Below, in pieces: positions 7,371 to 13,129 of a stretch of DNA of 14,175 nucleotides. The notes under the pieces were generated by a model that saw only the letters and a program-made list of their open reading frames with translations, was not told the origin of the DNA and made no database searches. The first letter of the stretch is position 1. Each line of letters opens with the position of its first letter. This DNA is from an uncultured Prevotellaceae bacterium (GTDB taxonomy: Bacteria > Bacteroidota > Bacteroidia > Bacteroidales > Bacteroidaceae), in the NCBI GenBank assembly GCA_947176655.1, contig CAMWRK010000028.1, positions 1-14,175 of the forward strand, given 5' to 3'. Both the position numbers and the translations under genes were made by a program.

Positions 7371-7442
7371 TACCCCCGCCGGGAATCGAACCCGGATCAA
7401 AGGTTTAGGAAACCTTCGTTCTATCCATTTAACTACAGGGGC
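7371..7442 (-). tRNA. trnR: tRNA-Arg, anticodon CCU
   Basis: The minus strand gives a 72-nt cloverleaf. The acceptor GCCCCTG pairs with CGGGGGT (two G.T wobbles), with discriminator A. The D-arm is GTT...AAC with AATGGATAG in the loop. The anticodon stem AAGGT/ACCTT holds the loop TTCCTAA, giving anticodon CCT (7407-7409) for AGG arginine codons. The T-arm is CCGGG-TTCGATT-CCCGG. CCA is encoded at 7368-7370. It lies 56 bp after the secDF stop and 18 bp before korA. I find no convincing promoter box between secDF and the tRNA, so it may depend on read-through from secDF or on a promoter inside the end of that gene. Confidence 0.96.
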
Positions 7443-7446
7443 ATCA

Positions 7447-7466
7447 CTGTCACGCTGTGGTGACAG
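7447..7466. repeat. Perfect 7-bp inverted repeat just upstream of tRNA-Arg
   Basis: CTGTCAC - 6 bases - GTGACAG. It ends 4 bp from the mature tRNA-Arg 5' end and has no T-tract on the minus strand, so it is not a classical terminator. A precursor-processing hairpin or a protein-binding dyad are possible readings. Confidence 0.5.
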
Positions 7467-7479
7467 CAATTATGTATTA

Positions 7480-7500
7480 AAGTGTATTCTGATACAACTT
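7480..7500. repeat. 8-bp stem (one bulge) overlapping the secDF stop codon
   Basis: AAGTGTAT and ATACAACTT pair with one bulged base around a TCTG loop. On the minus strand it is followed by TAATACATAATT, not a run of T, so a terminator function for secDF is weakly supported at best. Confidence 0.3.
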
Positions 7501-10500
7501 ATTTTTTTGACGTAGCGTTCAAAACCAGATATGCTGTCGGTGCAGCGATGAATATTGAACTGAGAGTGCCAAACACCACGCCCAACATCATAGCAAAGCT
7601 AAAGCTGATGATGCTTCCTGCTCCGCCACCGATAATGCCAATCAGGAATATGACTGCCAGAACGATGAAGGTTGAAACGGAGGTGTTGACGGTACGGTTC
7701 AATGTGCTGTTGACAGAGCGGTTGAACAAGTCATAGTGGTTTTGTGTGGGATGCAGACCCAGTTCTTCGCGGATACGGTCGAATACTACCACCTTATCAT
7801 TGATAGAGTAACCGATAGCTGTCAGTATGGCACCGATGAACGTCTGGTCTATCTCCATGCTGAACGGCATCCAGCCCCAGCATAACGCGTAGGCACCCAG
7901 GATGAGGAGCACGTCGGAAATCAGAGCCACTATGGAACCGATAGAGAAAGCTACATTGCGGAATCTTATCAATATATATATGAATATCGCAATGATAGCC
8001 CAAATCACACTGATGATGGCACCGTATGTGATGTCTTCAGCAATAGAGGGACCCACTTTCTGGCTGCTGATGATGGAACCGCCGGTACGTACATCACGGT
8101 TGATGAACGTCTCCAATGACAAGTCCTGAGCAAGCAGACCTCCATCCTTAAGTACTTCGAACAGTTTTGTCTCTATCTCGCTGTCCACAGCCGTACTCTC
8201 TTCACTGATACGGTAGTTGGTGCTGATACGGAGGGTATTGCCGTCTGTACCCAAGGCTATGGCGTTGATATTGCTGCCCTCGAAAGCGTTTGTAAGCAGG
8301 ACATTTGCATCTTCTGCTGTTGTCGGTTTCTCGAACATAACCACGAAGTTGCGGCCTCCGGTGAAGTCAATGCTCTTGCTGAAACCTCTTATTGCCATAC
8401 CGGCTATGGCGATAACGCCAAGAATGATGAAACATGTGAAACTCTTCTTGTAAACTCCCATGAACTGGAAATTGGGGTTCTTGAAGCTGATCCAGTTGCC
8501 AATGGGGGTCTTGAATCTGAGGTTCTGCCACTTGCCACGCTCCATCATGCCGGCATATACCAGACGGGTGACGAACACTGCGGTAAAGAAGCTGACGACT
8601 ATACCTATTATCAAAGTTGTGGCGAAGCCTTTGATGGGGCCGGTACCGAACTTATACAGGATGATACCTGTTATGATGCTGGTAAGGTTGGAGTCAAAGA
8701 TGGCGCTGAAAGCATTGCTGTAGCCGGCGTTAAGAGCTTCGCGAAGTTTCTTACCGGCTTTCAGCTCCTCTTTCGTGCGTTCGTATATCAGCACGTTGGC
8801 ATCCACAGCCATACCCAAAGTCAGAACCATACCTGCTATGCCGCTCATGGTGAGAGAGGCCTGGAAACTTGTCAGAATGCCTGCGGTAAAGAACAGGTTC
8901 AAAAGCAGTGCGCCGTTGGCAACCATGCCAGGAATCAGACCGTACATTGAAATCATGTACAGCATCAGGATGACAAAAGCGATGGCGCAACTCCATACAC
9001 CGAGGCGGATAGATTCCGCACCAAGCGTAGGACCTACGATTTCCTCGCTTACAATCTTGGCAGGAGCAGGCATCTTACCTGATTTCAGCACGTTGGCCAA
9101 GTCACGTGTATCTTCTGTCGTGAAGTTACCTGTAATTTGACTGTTGCCGCCTGTAATTTCGCTTTGCACAGTTGGTGCGCTATATACGTTATTGTCAAGG
9201 ACAATGGCAACGGAACGGTGCAGGTTGGCCTTTGTCAATGCAGCCCAGCGGCGTGCTCCGTCTACGTTCATCTGCATGCTTACACACGGACGTCCGTTCT
9301 GGTCAAATTCATCTTTGGCATCTGTAATGACATCGCCTTCCAGTGGAGCGCGTCCGTTACGTTCCGTTACGCGGATTGCATAGAGTTCATACCAATCGGC
9401 ACTCTCGCCATCCCCCATGCCTTTCACACCCCACTTCAGTTGAACATCCGAAGGAAGTATGTCCTGTGCCTCCGGTGTGGCGAGCAACTCGCTGATAGCA
9501 TCAAGGTCGCGTTTGTGTGCGAAGCCGACGATGCAACCATAGTTGCCACGTGTCAATTGCAGTTTGCTCAACAGGGGGTGTTGCTTTTTGAGAAGCTCTA
9601 AATCGGCAGTTCCCTCGGCATTGCCGGCATTGTTTCCAGCAATGGCAGATGCCAAGTCAGCGGTCTTTGCGGTTGTGTCAGCCACGGCAGCCTCATCGCC
9701 TGCCTCTGCTGTTTCCGCAGCAACCGTTTCCTCCTCTTCGGCAACGTTCATGACAGATGCAAGTCTGGCATCCAGCTGTGCTAGGAATGGAGTGATTTCC
9801 TGTGCGTTGTATGTCTCCCAGAACTCAAGGTTTGCAGAGCCTTGCAATAACTTACGTACACGTTCAGGCTCTTTTACACCTGGCATCTCCACCATGATAC
9901 GTCCCTCATGACCCTCCAAAGCCTGAATATTGGGCTGTACCACACCGAATCGGTCAATACGAGTGCGCAAAACATTGTAACTGTTATCTACCGCGCTGCG
10001 AACTTCTGCACGCAGAACGTTTTCAACCTCTTTGTCTGTGCTTTTCGGTGTAACCTTGTCGCGCAATTGTTGTGTGGCAAACAACTCGGCGAGTGTGCGT
10101 CCGGGAGCCATTTCTTTGAAGTTTTTGACAAACAGGCTGATAAAGTCACTTTGGCTTTCTGTGGCTTCCTTGGCAGATAATTCTACTGCATTACGGAATG
10201 TCTCGTCTGTTTCTTCCTTGTGGTCGGCAAGAGCCTTAATCACATCAGGAACGCTGACTTCCAGGATTACATTCATGCCGCCTTTCAGGTCAAGTCCCAG
10301 ACCGATACCCATTTCGCGGCACTCCTTCAGATTCCATGACCACAGATAAACCTTGTGGGTGTTAAGGGAGTCCATGTAACGGTCAGCGGCCTCCTTGCCT
10401 TCGGTCAGCATCTTTTCCTGATACTTGTTGTCGTAATGGCGTGTCACGACAGAAAAACTCAGGTAAAAGGCACAAACCAAGGTCAGCAGAATGGCAAAAG

Positions 10501-10525
10501 CCTTTACAAATCCTTTGTTTTGCAT
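7499..10525 (-). CDS. secDF: Protein translocase subunit SecDF (SecD-SecF fusion)
   Basis: SecD and SecF drive late steps of Sec-dependent export across the inner membrane using the proton motive force. Here they form one 1008-residue chain, the usual state in Bacteroidetes. SecD covers about 1-650: TM1 at 8-26, the LGLDLKGGMNVILEV motif (76-90), a large periplasmic region, and the membrane block with GMAVDANVLIYERTKEE (571-587), which carries the proton-relay Asp. SecF follows from about 690, with SIDFTGGRNFVV (718-729) and SINDKVVVFDRIREE (907-921). A low-complexity Ala/Glu/Thr-rich insert occupies about residues 261-310 in the periplasmic region. The ATG at 10525 precedes a lysine and a hydrophobic helix, a proper N-terminus. 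A strong promoter lies about 70-100 bp upstream, so the gene is probably the start of its own transcript. Confidence 0.97.
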   Translation of the reverse strand: MQNKGFVKAFAILLTLVCAFYLSFSVVTRHYDNKYQEKMLTEGKEAADRYMDSLNTHKVYLWSWNLKECREMGIGLGLDLKGGMNVILEVSVPDVIKALADHKEETDETFRNAVELSAKEATESQSDFISLFVKNFKEMAPGRTLAELFATQQLRDKVTPKSTDKEVENVLRAEVRSAVDNSYNVLRTRIDRFGVVQPNIQALEGHEGRIMVEMPGVKEPERVRKLLQGSANLEFWETYNAQEITPFLAQLDARLASVMNVAEEEETVAAETAEAGDEAAVADTTAKTADLASAIAGNNAGNAEGTADLELLKKQHPLLSKLQLTRGNYGCIVGFAHKRDLDAISELLATPEAQDILPSDVQLKWGVKGMGDGESADWYELYAIRVTERNGRAPLEGDVITDAKDEFDQNGRPCVSMQMNVDGARRWAALTKANLHRSVAIVLDNNVYSAPTVQSEITGGNSQITGNFTTEDTRDLANVLKSGKMPAPAKIVSEEIVGPTLGAESIRLGVWSCAIAFVILMLYMISMYGLIPGMVANGALLLNLFFTAGILTSFQASLTMSGIAGMVLTLGMAVDANVLIYERTKEELKAGKKLREALNAGYSNAFSAIFDSNLTSIITGIILYKFGTGPIKGFATTLIIGIVVSFFTAVFVTRLVYAGMMERGKWQNLRFKTPIGNWISFKNPNFQFMGVYKKSFTCFIILGVIAIAGMAIRGFSKSIDFTGGRNFVVMFEKPTTAEDANVLLTNAFEGSNINAIALGTDGNTLRISTNYRISEESTAVDSEIETKLFEVLKDGGLLAQDLSLETFINRDVRTGGSIISSQKVGPSIAEDITYGAIISVIWAIIAIFIYILIRFRNVAFSIGSIVALISDVLLILGAYALCWGWMPFSMEIDQTFIGAILTAIGYSINDKVVVFDRIREELGLHPTQNHYDLFNRSVNSTLNRTVNTSVSTFIVLAVIFLIGIIGGGAGSIISFSFAMMLGVVFGTLSSIFIAAPTAYLVLNATSKK

Positions 10526-10595
10526 TTGGTTTAGGGATTAAGTTATTTTTTTTGATTAGTTAGTTCTTTCTAAGTGTTTCAATGCATAAAGCACG

Positions 10596-10627
10596 CAAAT
10601 GTATAACTTTTTTTCCGATGCGCCAAA
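10596..10627 (-). promoter_or_regulatory. Bacteroidetes-type promoter of secDF (-33 and -7 boxes)
   Basis: On the minus strand TTTG (10624-10627), a 20-bp spacer and TACATTTG (10596-10603) match the TTTG - about 20 - TAnnTTTG consensus closely. Transcription would begin near 10589, leaving an untranslated leader of about 63 nt. A second box-like sequence, TACCTTTG, overlaps the -33 element and could be an alternative -7 box. Confidence 0.75.
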
Positions 10628-10638
10628 GGTATGAATGG

Positions 10639-10657
10639 AAAAAACTCAGTAGTGAGC
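10639..10657 (-). terminator. Possible short terminator after the EEP-family gene
   Basis: The minus strand has GCTCA - CTAC - TGAGT followed by six T. The stem is short (5 pairs including one G.T) but the T-run is good and it follows the TAG stop at 10658-10660 directly. It would separate the rhomboid/EEP unit from the secDF promoter. Confidence 0.4.
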
Positions 10658-11761
10658 CTATTTTACTGATTTATACACTCGTGTAAGAATAGGGCGGTGA
10701 TCCGATGCCTGAATGCGTGTGTCCACATACGTTGAACTGGTCTTCAGCCCGCGACTCACAAAGATATGATCTATGCGAACAGGAAAACCTCTGCCAATGA
10801 ATGATATGCCGAGGCCGTTCCCGCTTTCTCTGAAGGCACAGGTCAGGAGCGAGGATATCCGTTGGTACGTATATGATATCGGGGTGTCATTGTGGTCTCC
10901 GGCCACGATGATGTCGTATCCGGCATTCTTTCTGATAATGTCGCATATGGAATCTGTTTGTGCCGCCCTTTCCGCTGCGGCATCGGACAAGCGGGAAAGC
11001 AGTATCTTGCCGCTGGCCTCAATTCTGTATCTGTCGTATGAGTCTATGGCATTTCCGTATTCCTTCTTTTCTTCCTTGCTTATTCGGGTACTCTGCAAGT
11101 GATTGTTTATTACCAGTGTCGTGTCTCCTCCTATGTCTATCAGCCAGGCGGTGGAACCATTATATAGATTGTCGGAAGTGCGGTAAACCATATCTCCCAC
11201 AAAAGGCCATTTGGAGAATATATAGAAACTGTCCCAGCTCCTCGTGTTGTATCTCAGGGAGTCCATTTTGTGCGTGAGCATGTCATACATCTTGCCCGAT
11301 TGCGAGCATTCCTGGAGGAAAATGATGTCCGCGTTGCTGTCAGCTATGTAGTCAACGCTTTGTTTTCCGTCAAGGTGCTGTTCCGTGTCTTCCCACAGAT
11401 AAGCTACGTTATATGACATGACCAGCAGGCCGCCTTCTTTTGTTCTGTTCTCTGACTGGAAATTCACTGGGCAGTAGTCGCGTACATATCCCCAGCAAAG
11501 CAATACTCCAAGTACAGGCAGTACAGCCCAACGCCATGATATTATGAGCCATACCAATACAAATAGTATGTTAATGCCCAGGAAAACAGGGAATAGTAGA
11601 CCAGCCTGCGATAACTTGGGATATGTGGCTGGAGGAAGGTTTGTAGACAGACACGTTGCCAGCATCAAGATGATGGTGGCAATGTTGGCTCCGGCCAATA
11701 TACTGACAAGCACAATGTGTGCACCGTGCCAGAATCTGGATTTTACGGTGTCGGCAGGCAT
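10658..11761 (-). CDS. Membrane-anchored endonuclease/exonuclease/phosphatase (EEP) family protein
   Basis: A 367-residue protein with three predicted N-terminal membrane helices (about 14-38, 52-75 and 79-93) followed by an EEP-fold domain from about 111. Metal and catalytic motifs are in order: MSYNVAYLW (Asn118), FLQECS (Glu151), INNHLQST (218-225), AGDHNDTP (Asp289, Asn291; the usual form is GDFND), RIDHIFVSRGL (329-339) and SDHRPI (353-358). All residues needed for activity in this fold therefore appear present. The fold acts on nucleic acids, phosphoinositides or other phosphodiesters, and the substrate cannot be told from the sequence. The catalytic domain probably faces the periplasm if the three helices place the N-terminus inside, but that is inference. 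The start lies 7 bp after the rhomboid gene, so the two are probably co-transcribed. Confidence 0.88.
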   Translation of the reverse strand: MPADTVKSRFWHGAHIVLVSILAGANIATIILMLATCLSTNLPPATYPKLSQAGLLFPVFLGINILFVLVWLIISWRWAVLPVLGVLLCWGYVRDYCPVNFQSENRTKEGGLLVMSYNVAYLWEDTEQHLDGKQSVDYIADSNADIIFLQECSQSGKMYDMLTHKMDSLRYNTRSWDSFYIFSKWPFVGDMVYRTSDNLYNGSTAWLIDIGGDTTLVINNHLQSTRISKEEKKEYGNAIDSYDRYRIEASGKILLSRLSDAAAERAAQTDSICDIIRKNAGYDIIVAGDHNDTPISYTYQRISSLLTCAFRESGNGLGISFIGRGFPVRIDHIFVSRGLKTSSTYVDTRIQASDHRPILTRVYKSVK

Positions 11762-11768
11762 GTCTGTA

Positions 11769-12521
11769 TCAGTTTCTCCGGTAAATGTTTATATTGTTGT
11801 TATGCGTGTCGCGGCAGAACATCTTGCGCAGTTTGTCCAAAAGGCCTCCGTTTCCTCCTTCGTGCCATAGTAGAAGAATGATTAATCCTACCAGCATGCC
11901 TCCAAGGTGAGCGTAATGTGCTACTCCGTCATTGCTGCGTGTCATGAAAAGCTCTATCAGTGCATATCCTATTACGAATATCTTGGCTTTGATGGGAATC
12001 GGAATAGGGAAAATGAACATTCTCTCGTTGGGAAATATCATGCCGAAAGCGAGAAGTATACCGTATACGGCTCCGGATGCGCCTACGGTGTTAAGCAGAT
12101 TGATGTCAACTGCCATACCATGCAGTATCAGGTAGTTGCCGCGCACGAGTTCGCTTCCCATGCGCGCCACCTCGGCGTGTTCGTGTGTGATGTAATTTAT
12201 CCACTGTACACCCTCCTGTATAAGTCCGGCTCCTATGCCGCACGCCAGATAATAGAACAGGAAGCGTTTGCTTCCCATAACCTGTTCGATGATACGACCG
12301 AACATCCATACGGCAAACATATTGAAGAAGATGTGCTCCAGATTGCCGTGCATGAACATGTAGGTCAGCAACTGATACGGCATGAAATTGTCGGCCAGGA
12401 AAAAATGCAGACCCAGGATGTTGTTCAGGTCTATGCTGTATTTCTCGGCAACAAGCATGCCCAGGAAGCAAAGGACATTGATGATGAGAAGATTTTTGGT
12501 CACGGGTGGCATCATGTTCAT
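11769..12521 (-). CDS. Rhomboid-family intramembrane serine protease
   Basis: A 250-residue multi-pass membrane protein that should cleave transmembrane substrates within the bilayer. The rhomboid hallmarks are all present: the HGNLEHIFFN motif (His58, His63, Asn67) in TM2, the catalytic serine in GASGAVYG (Ser149) and the catalytic histidine in AHYAHLGGM (His205) in the last core helix. Helices are predicted at about 9-25, 48-75, 86-102, 145-164, 178-193 and 203-219, the six-helix bacterial core. The C-terminal tail (about 221-250) is polar and basic with an Asn-rich stretch. A loop of about 35 residues (105-140) separates the third and fourth helices. It is divergent from the HU gene and leads into the EEP-family gene 7 bp downstream. 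The substrate is unknown. Confidence 0.94.
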   Translation of the reverse strand: MNMMPPVTKNLLIINVLCFLGMLVAEKYSIDLNNILGLHFFLADNFMPYQLLTYMFMHGNLEHIFFNMFAVWMFGRIIEQVMGSKRFLFYYLACGIGAGLIQEGVQWINYITHEHAEVARMGSELVRGNYLILHGMAVDINLLNTVGASGAVYGILLAFGMIFPNERMFIFPIPIPIKAKIFVIGYALIELFMTRSNDGVAHYAHLGGMLVGLIILLLWHEGGNGGLLDKLRKMFCRDTHNNNINIYRRN

Positions 12522-12553
12522 GGCGGAAATGTCTGTTTGTCAATATTCGTGGA

Positions 12554-12561
12554 CGAAGTTA
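12554..12561 (-). promoter_or_regulatory. Weak candidate -7 box for the rhomboid gene
   Basis: TAACTTCG on the minus strand fits TAnnTTTG with one mismatch and would give a leader of about 26 nt. No TTTG box sits at the expected spacing. Offered only as the best candidate in the divergent gap. Confidence 0.25.
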
Positions 12562-12613
12562 CGCTTTTTTATGCACTAAATTAGGTGTTTTGCCGATGCA
12601 AGGCGCTTTTTTT

Positions 12614-12625
12614 AGATAATTATCT
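12614..12625. repeat. Perfect 12-bp palindrome in the divergent rhomboid/HU gap
   Basis: AGATAATTATCT is its own reverse complement. It lies between two T-rich runs, about 19 bp upstream of the HU -33 element. It could be an operator or an architectural-protein site, but A/T-rich palindromes of this size also arise by chance. Confidence 0.35.
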
Positions 12626-12643
12626 TATTTTTCCGTATCAAAA

Positions 12644-12675
12644 CTTGCTTGTCCAGCGCAGAATACCTATATTTG
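12644..12675 (+). promoter_or_regulatory. Bacteroidetes-type promoter of the HU gene
   Basis: CTTG (12644-12647; one mismatch to TTTG), a 20-bp spacer and TATATTTG (12668-12675; full match to TAnnTTTG). Transcription would start near 12682, giving a leader of about 60 nt that is A/T-rich and has no Shine-Dalgarno sequence ahead of the ATG at 12745. Confidence 0.65.
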
Positions 12676-12744
12676 CCATGGAAAACATATTGTTATCCGA
12701 ATGTTGACAGAATCAAATCATTAACCTATTAAATAACTGATATT

Positions 12745-13008
12745 ATGAACAAGACAGAATTGATTAACGCCATTGCAGCCGAGTCTGGTTTGTCAAAGGC
12801 TGATGCCGCTAAGGCTCTGAATGCAACGACTGCCGCCATTGCCAAGGCTGTGAAAGCGGGTGACAAAGTGGCTCTCGTAGGTTTCGGTACATTTGCCCCC
12901 TCTGAGCGTCCTGCCCGTACCGGCAAGAATCCACGTACTGGCGAGGTTCTGGAAATCCCGGCAAAGACGGTTGTCAAGTTCAAGGCTGGTTCGGATTTGG
13001 CATTGTAG
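12745..13008 (+). CDS. hup: HU-family DNA-binding protein
   Basis: An 87-residue histone-like protein that bends and wraps DNA as a dimer and helps organise the nucleoid. The family pattern is complete: an N-terminal helical pair (MNKTELINAIAAESGLSKAD), the GFGTF turn (46-50), the DNA-contacting arm with RTGKNPRTGE (58-67) and the intercalating proline at Pro63, then the PAKTVVKFKAGSDL C-terminal strand and helix. The length is close to the roughly 90 residues of classical HU. It is the only plus-strand gene in the window, has its own promoter, and is separated from the convergent dsbD-like gene by a long inverted repeat. Which HU paralogue of the genome this is cannot be told from the window. 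Confidence 0.96.
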   Translation: MNKTELINAIAAESGLSKADAAKALNATTAAIAKAVKAGDKVALVGFGTFAPSERPARTGKNPRTGEVLEIPAKTVVKFKAGSDLAL

Positions 13009-13045
13009 GCAGCCAGACACGCTTAACCGAAAAACATAACATTTC

Positions 13046-13097
13046 ATACAACCAGGGGGATGCATTCCATTTCGGCAAAGCATCCCCCTGGTTGTAT
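13046..13097. terminator. Perfect 18-bp inverted repeat between convergent genes, probable bidirectional terminator
   Basis: Arms ATACAACCAGGGGGATGC (13046-13063) and its exact reverse complement (13080-13097) flank a 16-base loop. It lies 37 bp after the HU stop and 32 bp after the stop of the dsbD-like gene on the other strand. Neither side has a strong T-run directly after the stem; the minus-strand exit (GAAATGTTATGTTTTTC) is moderately T-rich, and the plus-strand exit (TCCGTTATC) is not. The position favours a two-way terminator or an mRNA 3'-end stabiliser. Confidence 0.65.
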
Positions 13098-13129
13098 TCC
13101 GTTATCTCGTACAGGTGGTAATGAAAGAC

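Noticed and set aside
7350..7469. N-terminal extension of korA by 40 codons through tRNA-Arg
   Set aside because: The extension encodes tRNA sequence; the family N-terminus begins at the ATG at 7349.
11907..12584. 225-codon plus-strand open frame antisense to the rhomboid gene
   Set aside because: The opposite strand holds all rhomboid catalytic motifs; this frame shows no recognisable domain.
12729..12983. 84-codon minus-strand frame over the HU gene
   Set aside because: Antisense shadow of HU; the plus strand has a complete HU pattern and a good promoter.
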